Shown here: one piece after another, positions 26,760 through 33,064 of the stretch
Numbering within the stretch: the first letter of the stretch is position 1
Layout: every line of letters begins with the position of its first letter
Virus record (IMG/VR): IMGVR_UViG_3300037882_002205
Location: 1-43,799 of that record
Origin: a virus
DNA: 43,799 nt
Reading direction: 5' to 3' (one strand)
The notes under the pieces: model-generated
Databases searched by the model: none
The model's input: only the letters and a program-made list of their open reading frames with translations
Told to the model about the DNA's origin: nothing
Position numbers and translations under genes: made by a program

Positions 26760-26789
26760 TTTTTTCAATCCCTATACGCGTTGAAAAAA
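26760..26789. repeat. 9-bp inverted repeat inside the origin-like region
   Basis: TTTTTTCAA (26760-26768) and TTGAAAAAA (26781-26789) are perfect complements around a 12-nt loop. A rightward promoter-like pair, TTGAAA (26781-26786), 16 nt, TACAAT (26803-26808), starts in the right arm and ends in the central palindrome. The hairpin could also act as a terminator for either direction because of its A/T arms, though it lacks a GC stem. Confidence 0.55.
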
Positions 26790-26796
26790 TATAATA

Positions 26797-26815
26797 TACT
26801 ACTACAATAGTAGTA
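26797..26815. repeat. Central palindrome TACTACTA-CAA-TAGTAGTA
   Basis: These are perfect 8-bp arms with a 3-nt centre, lying 6 bp from the geometric midpoint of the 36-bp inverted repeat. Such a symmetric AT-rich site fits a dimeric initiator or repressor operator. Confidence 0.75.
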
Positions 26816-26986
26816 GATAGAAAGAGGTTACTATATAGAATAAAATAATACTAAAACCCCTCATAACCGCTCCAATTCAATGTTTATCTTTTTACACAAC
26901 AAACGTCATGACTAGATAATCACGGTTAGCATCAACTAACATCTACACTAAACAACGTATATTTTAATCGTTTACCTAGATAACTA

Positions 26987-27015
26987 TTGACAAACACGGT
27001 AAACACTGCTATAAT
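26987..27015 (+). promoter_or_regulatory. Perfect-consensus sigma70 early promoter
   Basis: TTGACA (26987-26992), 17 nt, TATAAT (27010-27015): both hexamers and the spacer length are consensus. It lies 90 bp before the first rightward gene (27106). A strong host-type promoter here fits immediate-early transcription by host RNA polymerase, and no phage RNA polymerase gene was found. Its spacer contains one copy of a 16-nt repeat that recurs downstream. Confidence 0.85.
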
Positions 27016-27084
27016 AATTACAAGAAGAACAAAACAAATCGCTTCTCCTCTTTTTTCTCTCTACAAATACAAACACGGTAAACA
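26990..27084. repeat. Two 16-nt repeats, one inside the early promoter: candidate operator
   Basis: ACAAACACGGTAAACA occurs exactly at 26990-27005, from the end of the -35 box through the spacer, and again at 27069-27084 in the leader of the first early gene. The starts are 79 bp apart. A protein bound at both could block or loop the promoter. Small RHH and XRE proteins encoded downstream are candidate ligands. Confidence 0.7.
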
Positions 27085-27105
27085 ACTGAAAAGGATATAG
27101 TCACC

Positions 27106-27375
27106 ATGACAACATACTCCCTACCCCTATACCCTATAGTAGTACGCAAAGACAAGATAACAGGGCGAGCCTTACTATTTATGCGTGATGGATACCAGCT
27201 ATCTTGTTATGACGATTTAGAGGGTCACGGCCAAGCCTGCGAGGCATATTATAGAAAGGGCACAGTACCACACCCTTGCGAAAAAGAAGCGCTACAAGCC
27301 TTTAACAATTATATTGCTGATTGGGAAGGTGACAGCGTCCCTGTGTTACGTAAAAAGCTAAAATGGAAAGTTTAA
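27106..27375 (+). CDS. Early protein of unknown function
   Basis: This 89-aa protein is the first gene behind the strong early promoter, with AAGGA upstream of the ATG. It is a compact, soluble protein with a basic C-terminus (RKKLKWKV) and no TM segment or known motif. First-expressed phage proteins often act on the host, but nothing in this sequence says how. Confidence 0.7.
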   Translation: MTTYSLPLYPIVVRKDKITGRALLFMRDGYQLSCYDDLEGHGQACEAYYRKGTVPHPCEKEALQAFNNYIADWEGDSVPVLRKKLKWKV

Positions 27376-27414
27376 AGTTTATTAACAATTAGCATTAGAA
27401 AGTGAGTAACCTCC

Positions 27415-27843
27415 ATGTTTTTAAAACTAAAACGCTCCACATCAAAAGGCCGTGACACCTACGGTTATAACATCGTATCTCTGGTAAACGCCTACCCTAA
27501 AAAGCGCTTCTCCACTTGTGGTGGAGGCTATGACATGGTAGGCACCGTCCTAGCCGATGCACTGTCCTACTATTACCAATACGAATTAAAAACCCTTTTA
27601 GAAAAGCAAGGCTTTGACATAGGCGAGTATATGGGTAGCGGTGACGAGGCGCAGCGTATAGGGAGGGCCTATGGCGCTGGTATTAGTAAGAAAGGCTATG
27701 CCTATGTTGATGGAGGTACTGGCGTTAATAACGTTATCGCTATCTTTGCAGATGCTGGCGTGACTGCTCGCCAAGTATACGTAAAAGGAAACATAGACGG
27801 CTTTCACGTTGACCTCTCAAAGTATGATGAGGAGGTGATCTAA
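27415..27843 (+). CDS. Early protein of unknown function
   Basis: This 142-aa protein is Gly- and Tyr-rich, with a segment STCGGGYDMVGTVLADAL and a second GGTGVNNVIAIFADAG. The pattern recalls phage proteins in which a GGGYDMxGTV core is followed by a helix, but I cannot name the family. The leader has TAGAAAG 12 bp before the ATG. It overlaps the next gene in a TAATG junction. Confidence 0.7.
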   Translation: MFLKLKRSTSKGRDTYGYNIVSLVNAYPKKRFSTCGGGYDMVGTVLADALSYYYQYELKTLLEKQGFDIGEYMGSGDEAQRIGRAYGAGISKKGYAYVDGGTGVNNVIAIFADAGVTARQVYVKGNIDGFHVDLSKYDEEVI

Positions 27844-28139
27844 TGGCCTTAACACCGCAAGATGAAGCCCGCTTCGCAGCAACTGCTAAATTTCAAGAAA
27901 AGTTAGAGGGCTTAGGCATTCCGTTTCATAATATCCATTGTTTCGGCTCAACTATCCATATAACAACAGTGGGCTATGAGACCGCCTTACAATGGGTTGA
28001 CGTACTAGGCAAGCTTAAGCCTTCAAAGCTATCACCTCCGCGTGAAACACGCCTTCCTACCAAAGCTCGCTACCATATGGTCAATTCACCAACACGAGTA
28101 CGCACCCATAAAGGGTATTTTGTTTACTGTTCCCTATAA
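27843..28139 (+). CDS. Early protein of unknown function
   Basis: The 98-aa protein starts with the last base of the upstream stop codon, so translation is coupled. The N-terminal half is helical (TPQDEARFAATAKFQEKL), followed by a beta segment with HNIHCFGSTIHIT. The C-terminal third is basic (KARYHMVNSPTRVRTHKGYF), which hints at nucleic-acid contact. No family is recognised. Confidence 0.65.
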   Translation: MALTPQDEARFAATAKFQEKLEGLGIPFHNIHCFGSTIHITTVGYETALQWVDVLGKLKPSKLSPPRETRLPTKARYHMVNSPTRVRTHKGYFVYCSL

Positions 28140-28159
28140 GTTTAGAAAGTTAGTAACAC

Positions 28160-28492
28160 ATGAAAAATAAACACACAAAAGGGCCATGGAAATATGAAAA
28201 GGCGACACCGTCACCTAACAACCACCCTAAAGATCGATTTGAAATATTAACCTACACCCCTGATTGCTATGATAATAATTATGGTGTTAATACTGGAGGT
28301 CGCTACAGGTCAATAGGTAGCGTTAGGGTATGGGCAAACATAGCGCAAGCGGAAGCCAACGCTCGCTTAATAGCTGCTGCTCCTGACTTAGTAGAAGCGA
28401 TACAATACGCTTTAGATTGGTATGAACTCCCTGCAGGTGCGCAAGATCTTCTCCAAATGGCCGTCACTAAAGCAACAGGAGGTAATGAGTGA
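28160..28492 (+). CDS. Phage protein with HTKGPW / ANARLIAAAPDLVEA signature
   Basis: This 110-aa protein belongs to a widespread but functionally unknown group of phage early proteins. The opening HTKGPWKYE and the later AEANARLIAAAPDLVEAIQYAL are its recognisable signature. TAGAAAG lies 10 bp before the ATG. It overlaps the next ATG by one base (TGATG). Confidence 0.78.
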   Translation: MKNKHTKGPWKYEKATPSPNNHPKDRFEILTYTPDCYDNNYGVNTGGRYRSIGSVRVWANIAQAEANARLIAAAPDLVEAIQYALDWYELPAGAQDLLQMAVTKATGGNE

Positions 28493-28677
28493 TGAAACAA
28501 ATTAAAGCAGTGTTTGAAGTAGATGGCAGCGATGTTTCAACGCTAGTCTATCCAGCAAGAACAGAGGCCAACGACTACCTAGCTAGAACCTATTTAGTAG
28601 ATAAAGCAAAGGCGCTAGCTGATAAATACGAGGTAGAGCTACCGTTTGTTACTGTACGTTTTTTAGAGGAGGTTTAA
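28492..28677 (+). CDS. Small early protein of unknown function
   Basis: I start at ATG 28492 (61 aa), which shares a base with the upstream TGA and has AGGAGGT at good distance; the frame also opens at GTG 28489. The protein is a small alpha/beta chain with strands at both ends (KQIKAVFEVDG and PFVTVRFLEEV). No motif is recognised. Confidence 0.65.
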   Translation: MKQIKAVFEVDGSDVSTLVYPARTEANDYLARTYLVDKAKALADKYEVELPFVTVRFLEEV

Positions 28678-28680
28678 ACC

Positions 28681-29040
28681 ATGAGTAAAATCGTACAAGG
28701 CCTAATAGGCGTATCCGTTCTATTAAACATTGGGGCCTTTGCCCTATATGGCAATACCATAATCGGTAAAGCTATTGAGTTTCTAGCGTCTAAGGCGTGC
28801 GACTCACGCTATATAACAAAAGAGGACTATGAGACCAGCAAGGTAAGCCACATCATTTGTGATCAGTACCATATATGTAGCCTTGATGCACTGGTGAAGC
28901 TCAATAAGTCTATGGCCCGTAGCTATGAGCATTTACAGAACAAGTCTCAACTAGATGAGATCGATCGCTTTGAAGCTAACGAAGCAGCTTCACCGCAAAA
29001 GCCGGCCCCGATTATTATCAGAGGTGAAGGGGGAAAGTAG
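28681..29040 (+). CDS. Membrane-anchored early protein
   Basis: The 119-aa protein has one N-terminal hydrophobic segment (about residues 5-25, IVQGLIGVSVLLNIGAFALY) acting as signal anchor. The soluble part has three cysteines (ACD, IICD, ICS), and the C-terminus is Pro- and Glu-rich. It is coupled to the lytic transglycosylase gene, whose GTG uses the last base of this stop codon. A shared envelope role is therefore likely. It may hold or regulate the transglycosylase at the inner membrane; that is inference. Confidence 0.68.
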   Translation: MSKIVQGLIGVSVLLNIGAFALYGNTIIGKAIEFLASKACDSRYITKEDYETSKVSHIICDQYHICSLDALVKLNKSMARSYEHLQNKSQLDEIDRFEANEAASPQKPAPIIIRGEGGK

Positions 29041-29513
29041 TGCGCCTTGTTAAAACTAAACCTAAGGCGGTTGTCCGCCTCGCTAAGCCGTGCAAAGTAA
29101 CAAGGCTGGTAAAACATACGGCTAACACTAATAAGGCGCATTACGTAGCACGGGTGAAGCACTACGCTAAGAAATATTTTATCCGTCAAGACGTAGCCCT
29201 TGCCTTAGTAACACGTGAGTCGGGCTGGAACCCTAACGCCGTCTCTCATTGTGGCGCTAAGGGCTTAACTCAACTCATGCCAGCCACTGCCAAGGAATTA
29301 GGTGTAGATCCTTTAGACCCCGAGCAATCGATAGAAGGAGGGATGCGTTACTTTAGGAAGCAGCTAGACGCAGCGCATAACAACTACCGTGTTGCCCTGA
29401 TTACCTACAACTTTGGGCGGGGTGCTTATTTAAACCATAAAAAGTACGGATACCCCTTACCAGAGGAGACCCGTAACTATGTCGCTGTTATCTTGGAAGG
29501 AAAAAAGGTATGA
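29040..29513 (+). CDS. Stand-alone soluble lytic transglycosylase (SLT/GH23)
   Basis: The 157-aa enzyme cleaves the glycan strand of peptidoglycan. The SLT signature is clear: VTRESGWNPNAVS with catalytic E60, CGAKGLTQLMPATAKELGV, then GGMRYFRKQL and TYNFGRG. The first 45 residues are strongly basic (many K and R) with no signal peptide. The start is GTG, sharing a base with the upstream TAG. In T7 this activity sits in the internal protein gp16; here the gp16-position protein lacks it and the enzyme is in the early operon. It may be packaged, or it may act in lysis. Confidence 0.85.
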   Translation: MRLVKTKPKAVVRLAKPCKVTRLVKHTANTNKAHYVARVKHYAKKYFIRQDVALALVTRESGWNPNAVSHCGAKGLTQLMPATAKELGVDPLDPEQSIEGGMRYFRKQLDAAHNNYRVALITYNFGRGAYLNHKKYGYPLPEETRNYVAVILEGKKV

Positions 29514-29968
29514 CACATTACGCTGATATATGGTGTTGTGAATGCAAAGGCACCGTAAAAGCACGCCTGACAACAGGCAAAGAAGTGTACGCCCATAGGC
29601 CGGATTTACACACAAATGCCTTCTGGATTTGCGATACCTGCCATAATTACTGTGGCGTGCATAAAGTCAATAAGAACCCTTTGGGGAATATCGCTACGCC
29701 TGAACTAAGACGGGCAAGGCAAAATATACACACTATTTTAGACCCGTTATGGAAAGAGCTAGACTACAATAGACAAGCGCTGTATGAGTACATCAGCGAA
29801 AAAGTAGGCTGGGACTATCACACTGCTAAACTAAAAACAGTAGAGGAAGCCATGGCAGTGTATTGGATAGTGCATGACATAGCCCATAGTGATAGCTTAG
29901 ACCACTTGAAAGACAACGGCTTTGCTTATGATATGGACATGGAGTTTTACTCCGGTTTAAACGAATAA
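29510..29968 (+). CDS. DUF3268-like zinc-finger protein
   Basis: This 152-aa protein starts in a 4-bp overlap with the transglycosylase gene. The N-terminal zinc ribbon has the pairs CCEC (C9-C12) and a second CDTC, followed by HKVNKNPLGNIATPELRRAR. FWICDTC, PLG and ELRRAR are hallmarks of DUF3268. The C-terminal half is helical. Function is unknown in the family; phage zinc ribbons often bind nucleic acid or host proteins. Confidence 0.78.
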   Translation: MTHYADIWCCECKGTVKARLTTGKEVYAHRPDLHTNAFWICDTCHNYCGVHKVNKNPLGNIATPELRRARQNIHTILDPLWKELDYNRQALYEYISEKVGWDYHTAKLKTVEEAMAVYWIVHDIAHSDSLDHLKDNGFAYDMDMEFYSGLNE

Positions 29969-29981
29969 GAAAGGACAACAG

Positions 29982-30392
29982 ATGATATACGACGACATAG
30001 AAATTATGGTCGCTAACGACATAGAGGGGTTTGTCAAGTCTCTCAATACGCTTATACCAACGGATTCAGGCTTTACCCTGTCGCTACAACACACATACGA
30101 TTACGACCGACCTACATTTTTTGAAGTAGTACTGCATACAGTGGTTATTAACATACGATTCGAGGAGGAAACGCTTATGTTTACTCCTATGCCTATTCGT
30201 GAATTTGAGCGCCGGATAGGGGATATTGTTATAGCCAAAGGCGTACATCAACCTTTCTCTTTAAAGGATCTACAACATTTTAAAGGTATGGATGCAGCAT
30301 ACCGCTATCTAGTATTCTTTTTTAGAACTCTCCCTGAATGGGCACCAGAGGTACATGATAAGTACTTAGAAAAGAAAAAGGAGAACGTATGA
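29982..30392 (+). CDS. Early protein of unknown function
   Basis: The 136-aa protein has alternating strands and helices and ends in a lysine-rich helix (YLEKKKENV). AAGGACA precedes the ATG. No family is recognised. It overlaps the following 46-aa membrane protein by four bases (ATGA), so the two are co-translated. Confidence 0.65.
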   Translation: MIYDDIEIMVANDIEGFVKSLNTLIPTDSGFTLSLQHTYDYDRPTFFEVVLHTVVINIRFEEETLMFTPMPIREFERRIGDIVIAKGVHQPFSLKDLQHFKGMDAAYRYLVFFFRTLPEWAPEVHDKYLEKKKENV

Positions 30393-30529
30393 ACAACGAC
30401 TTAATTTTTGCTAAGACCTTTATGGTGACGTTTATTGTAGCGATTATCTTTTGGGTATCGCTGTACTTTGTTATCCAATGCACCGACGAAATAATGATAA
30501 AGTTTAACCAACAACTATATACAAAGTAG
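30389..30529 (+). CDS. 46-aa single-span membrane protein
   Basis: This short gene begins in the ATGA overlap of 29982-30392, with AAGGAGAAC upstream. The protein has one hydrophobic segment of about 20 residues (FMVTFIVAIIFWVSLYFVIQ, residues 11-30) with short polar ends. Its size and topology fit a small inner-membrane effector such as a superinfection-exclusion or holin-like peptide; nothing more specific can be said. Confidence 0.65.
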   Translation: MNNDLIFAKTFMVTFIVAIIFWVSLYFVIQCTDEIMIKFNQQLYTK

Positions 30530-30532
30530 GTA

Positions 30533-30561
30533 TTTACAAATAAAACTGCCTAACATAAGAT
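30533..30561 (+). promoter_or_regulatory. Weak sigma70 promoter candidate
   Basis: TTTACA (30533-30538), 17 nt, TAAGAT (30556-30561), in the 58-bp gap before the gene at 30588. The -10 has two mismatches. It could give an internal early transcript. Confidence 0.35.
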
Positions 30562-30587
30562 ATATGTATTGAAAGGAGCTACATCTC

Positions 30588-31019
30588 ATGGCCATTTATT
30601 TAATCGACGAGTACATTATGGATGAGCTAACCGCAGGCAACTACTTGTTAGAGGTAGTGGTATCTGATGGCGGTGATTACTATGCTAACCTAATCCATTC
30701 CTGCCCCTCTGATAACGATGCGGTGGGCTTACTAAACGGCGCAATTACTAAACTTAAACAACAATGCGACACCATAGAGGACAACCAACCACAAACACAC
30801 GAAAATACCCAAAAGGATAGTTTTGTAGAGATCCTAAGCCAGCTCTTTGGTCAATCAAGAGGGGTTGCACCTTCAGGGCTGGTATCTTTTTCCGATGGGG
30901 AAGCGATTGTTGGTAAGAACCTATTAGACATTGCCCGTCAAAAGGCACAGCGCATCTTTGATAAGCCCGATGCTATCAAGTTCACCCCTATACCCCCGAA
31001 TCGTCATGGGGTGTATTAA
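30588..31019 (+). CDS. Early protein of unknown function
   Basis: The 143-aa protein has an acidic N-terminal half (MAIYLIDEYIMDELTAG) and a Gln/Asn-rich linker around 60-78. A C-terminal domain with DIARQKAQRIFDKP follows. GAAAGGAG is a strong RBS. No TM or recognised motif is present. It is the first gene after the weak promoter candidate at 30533-30561. Confidence 0.65.
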   Translation: MAIYLIDEYIMDELTAGNYLLEVVVSDGGDYYANLIHSCPSDNDAVGLLNGAITKLKQQCDTIEDNQPQTHENTQKDSFVEILSQLFGQSRGVAPSGLVSFSDGEAIVGKNLLDIARQKAQRIFDKPDAIKFTPIPPNRHGVY

Positions 31020-31041
31020 ACGACACGAGAAAGGTCTTAGA

Positions 31042-31239
31042 ATGGCAACTAAAAAAGTACTGGTATCAATACACCCTAATTTATGCGACCAACTGGACAC
31101 CTTTGCAGAGGCAAACAGTATGACTCGCAGTGAAGCGGTGCGTAATGCACTACGCTGTTATTTGATGGATAACCGATACAGGGAGGTAGCATGGAAAAAC
31201 TGGACAACAATATTACCCCCTACGGAGACTGTAAGTTAG
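31042..31239 (+). CDS. Ribbon-helix-helix (CopG/Arc-like) regulator
   Basis: I start at ATG 31042 (65 aa), with GAAAGG upstream; the frame is open from 30931 but overlaps the neighbour. The first 45 residues show the RHH pattern: a basic strand KKVLVSIHPN, helix CDQLDTFAEANSM and helix TRSEAVRNALRCYL. Such proteins dimerise and bind repeated operators. The 16-nt and 14-nt repeats in the intergenic region are possible targets. The tail overlaps the next gene by 49 bp. Confidence 0.75.
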   Translation: MATKKVLVSIHPNLCDQLDTFAEANSMTRSEAVRNALRCYLMDNRYREVAWKNWTTILPPTETVS

Positions 31240-31412
31240 GCATATATGTAACCCCTGATGGTACTGTCATTGTCAACGTTATTGGTAACGGCTTCTTGGC
31301 CAGCTTACTACAGCAACGCCTTAGCTTTATCGATGAAATGACCGTGATTGATGTGACTACCATACGAACCGTACGCACAGACGAGGACGCACAGCGTGAA
31401 GATACGTATTAA
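31191..31412 (+). CDS. Small protein overlapping the RHH gene
   Basis: This 73-aa protein starts inside the end of the RHH gene but has a strong GGGAGG site at good spacing, so it is probably real. It contains a beta-rich core (GIYVTPDGTVIVNVIGNGF) and an acidic C-terminus. The 17-bp overlap with the next gene continues the packed arrangement. Function is unknown. Co-expression with two DNA-binding proteins suggests a regulatory set. Confidence 0.6.
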   Translation: MEKLDNNITPYGDCKLGIYVTPDGTVIVNVIGNGFLASLLQQRLSFIDEMTVIDVTTIRTVRTDEDAQREDTY

Positions 31413-31620
31413 AGAAGTAGCTAAAGAATATAAAGGGTGGTCCCTGTATGGGCTGGCCAAAGAGATGTCTCTACCACAACAGACAGTCTACTCATGGGCA
31501 AGCGGTCGAACACAGCCCAACTACGATAATATGGAGGCGCTCTGTCTGGTCCTTGGGTGTGGTTTAGACGACCTGTTTATTATTGAAGGCGAGTACCAAC
31601 ACAAACTGTTCAAATTATAG
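31396..31620 (+). CDS. XRE/Cro-type HTH regulator
   Basis: The 74-aa protein starts at GTG 31396. It is a single HTH domain: IRIKEVAKEYKGWSLYGLAKEMSLPQQTVYSWASGRTQPNYDNMEALCLVLGCGLDDLF follows the XRE pattern, with the recognition helix around QQTVYSWASG. It has no peptidase or dimerisation tail, so it is Cro-like rather than CI-like. It is encoded two genes after the RHH protein. Confidence 0.82.
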   Translation: MKIRIKEVAKEYKGWSLYGLAKEMSLPQQTVYSWASGRTQPNYDNMEALCLVLGCGLDDLFIIEGEYQHKLFKL

Positions 31621-31630
31621 AAAGAATGTT

Positions 31631-31858
31631 ATGACAAACATTTTATCCTACATAGGCGACCCTTTGGAAGAACACTTAAAAAGGTTACGCTGCGCTGTAA
31701 ACATTGCTATAGCGTACATAGCCAATGACCCAAACTTTAACCCCCTCACTACAGAGATAACGTTTAGGTTTGAGCCCGACAGGTCCAAACATCGAGTGTA
31801 TGTAGTAACCTTAAAAAGCGAGGGAAAAACTTACTTAACCTACCATACGTACCCATAA
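31631..31858 (+). CDS. Small early protein of unknown function
   Basis: I use ATG 31631 (75 aa), 10 bp after the previous stop with TAGAAAG in front; an upstream in-frame start lies inside the XRE gene. The protein has a helix (EEHLKRLRCAVNIAIAYIA) then beta strands (EITFRFEPD, HRVYVVTLKS). No family is recognised. Confidence 0.6.
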   Translation: MTNILSYIGDPLEEHLKRLRCAVNIAIAYIANDPNFNPLTTEITFRFEPDRSKHRVYVVTLKSEGKTYLTYHTYP

Positions 31859-31868
31859 GGAACCCCTC

Positions 31869-32039
31869 ATGAGAGTAAACCTCCTAGCCCCTGTTACTAT
31901 TGTTTATCCACCTTTGAATTACTACACAGTAATTTATAAATGTCAGGATCACATTGAACAAAAAACGTTTGAAACGATAGAAGCGCTTCTTGAGTACGAG
32001 AGCAGCTTAGACAAAGTTACTATTGGAATTGAGGATTAG
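31869..32039 (+). CDS. 56-aa protein of unknown function
   Basis: This short open frame has an AAGGA site 7 bp upstream and fills the gap between two genes (3 bp from the next ATG). It begins MRVNLLAPVTIVYPPL and ends with an acidic helix (FETIEALLEYESSLD). No motif is recognised; the supporting evidence is RBS and spacing. Confidence 0.55.
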   Translation: MRVNLLAPVTIVYPPLNYYTVIYKCQDHIEQKTFETIEALLEYESSLDKVTIGIED

Positions 32040-32042
32040 ATT

Positions 32043-32276
32043 ATGACAGCTTCTCAGCATTTGCTTATGTTTATTAGCCTCTCCTTAAACGTGTTAACCT
32101 TTATCGTTGTCATTGCAGCGCTATATTTTAAAGGCGTACACGACGGGCAAAGGTCAGTGGGGTATATCGCTAATGGTAGGTGTCTGCAAAAAATAGATTA
32201 CGATGCCGCCACCAACATACGCCATGATGATAGTCGCGGTTACTTTGGCGCATCAATTATTGCTAAACATATGTAG
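32043..32276 (+). CDS. Small single-span membrane protein
   Basis: The 77-aa protein has a hydrophobic segment at about residues 7-30 (LLMFISLSLNVLTFIVVIAA), followed by a polar tail. Function is unknown. It is one of four or five short membrane proteins in the early region and is followed directly by another, suggesting an envelope-directed subset. Confidence 0.6.
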   Translation: MTASQHLLMFISLSLNVLTFIVVIAALYFKGVHDGQRSVGYIANGRCLQKIDYDAATNIRHDDSRGYFGASIIAKHM

Positions 32277-32290
32277 ATTTGAGGATTAAC

Positions 32291-32608
32291 GTGGATACTG
32301 GAACTGCAATTTATAAAAGTGTCATAGTGATATGCGCAACCCCGCTGTTGATAGGGTGCTTATACGTCCTTGGTAAAGTAGCAGAAGGCATAGCCGAAGT
32401 ATCATGTAACTACCTTGACCAGACACGAATCCCTAAAGACAAGGCTAGGCAGTTAATACTTATGGCTGAGATGATGCAGTCACTTTCGTTAAGTGTAATT
32501 AAAGATCACAACGGGTCAGGTTGGGTGCATCAACTGGTCCATAATCCGGACGGTTTTGGCCCTATTGTTCTAGCAGAAAAGTCCGTTAAAGACTCGATGT
32601 TTAAGTAA
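32291..32608 (+). CDS. Small membrane protein
   Basis: I choose GTG 32291 (105 aa), with GAGG 7 bases upstream; a TTG at 32279 is the longest in-frame start. The N-terminal segment (KSVIVICATPLLIGCLYVLG) is a likely TM helix, and the rest is amphipathic and polar. No family is recognised. Confidence 0.55.
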   Translation: MDTGTAIYKSVIVICATPLLIGCLYVLGKVAEGIAEVSCNYLDQTRIPKDKARQLILMAEMMQSLSLSVIKDHNGSGWVHQLVHNPDGFGPIVLAEKSVKDSMFK

Positions 32609-32618
32609 GGAATAAGCG

Positions 32619-33059
32619 ATGAGCCTTATGAAAGTAGTTATTAATAGCAATTACGGTGGCTTTGGTCTGTCTAAAGAAGGCTGCCAAAGATATTGGGATA
32701 TAAAAGGCCAACAAGTTTGGATTGAAGACCATGAAAAGTACGCCGCCGTAGGATTGTTTACTGTGTGGTTATTACCGCCAGAGGAACGTATGGACACTAG
32801 CGGTGGAGATTTATTCTACACCCTAAGCAAGGAAGAACGTGCCGCATACAATAAAAAATATGACGAGCAGACTTGGTACGAGCGAAACGTTGACCGTAAG
32901 GACCCTATTCTTGTGCAAGTTGTTGAAGAACTTGGGCAAGCTGCTGCTGGACAACACGCCACACTAAAGGTTGTTGAGATTCCCGATGATATCAAATGGA
33001 TTATTGACGAGTACGACGGTCGGGAAACGATAGAAGAAGTGCATAGAACATGGTCTTAG
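32619..33059 (+). CDS. Conserved phage protein, NYGGFGLS family, unknown function
   Basis: The 146-aa protein matches a conserved group of phage early proteins by its start (KVVINSNYGGFGLS) and end (KWIIDEYDGRETIEEVHRTW), with DPILVQVVEELGQAAAG between. Function is not known. AAGGAATAAG gives the RBS. Downstream lies the 154-bp gap with the structured RNA. Confidence 0.75.
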   Translation: MSLMKVVINSNYGGFGLSKEGCQRYWDIKGQQVWIEDHEKYAAVGLFTVWLLPPEERMDTSGGDLFYTLSKEERAAYNKKYDEQTWYERNVDRKDPILVQVVEELGQAAAGQHATLKVVEIPDDIKWIIDEYDGRETIEEVHRTWS

Positions 33060-33064
33060 AACTC

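Larger units (their letters stand above)
26691..26909. repeat. Long imperfect inverted repeat with nested palindromes, candidate origin
   Basis: Bases 26691-26726 are the reverse complement of 26874-26909 at 33 of 36 positions. The arms are 147 bp apart. The enclosed DNA is AT-rich, with a 12-T run at 26754-26765, a 9-bp inverted repeat (26760-26768/26781-26789) and an 8-bp palindrome (26797-26815) near the exact centre. It lies between divergent operons. An origin of replication or a cruciform-type control site are the natural readings; I know of no named family with this layout. Confidence 0.8.
26129..27105. other. Divergent intergenic control region
   Basis: These 977 bp separate the leftward and rightward operons, and I see no credible gene in them. 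From left to right they hold:
- the leftward promoter candidate (26165-26193) and two 14-nt direct repeats (26206-26262);
- a GC-richer stretch (about 26285-26370);
- three copies of TATAGCAT (26535, 26630, 26645);
- a 36-bp inverted repeat enclosing AT-rich palindromes (26691-26909);
- a perfect-consensus rightward promoter with flanking 16-nt repeats (26987-27084).
The density of repeats marks it as the main regulatory and possible origin region. Confidence 0.8.
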
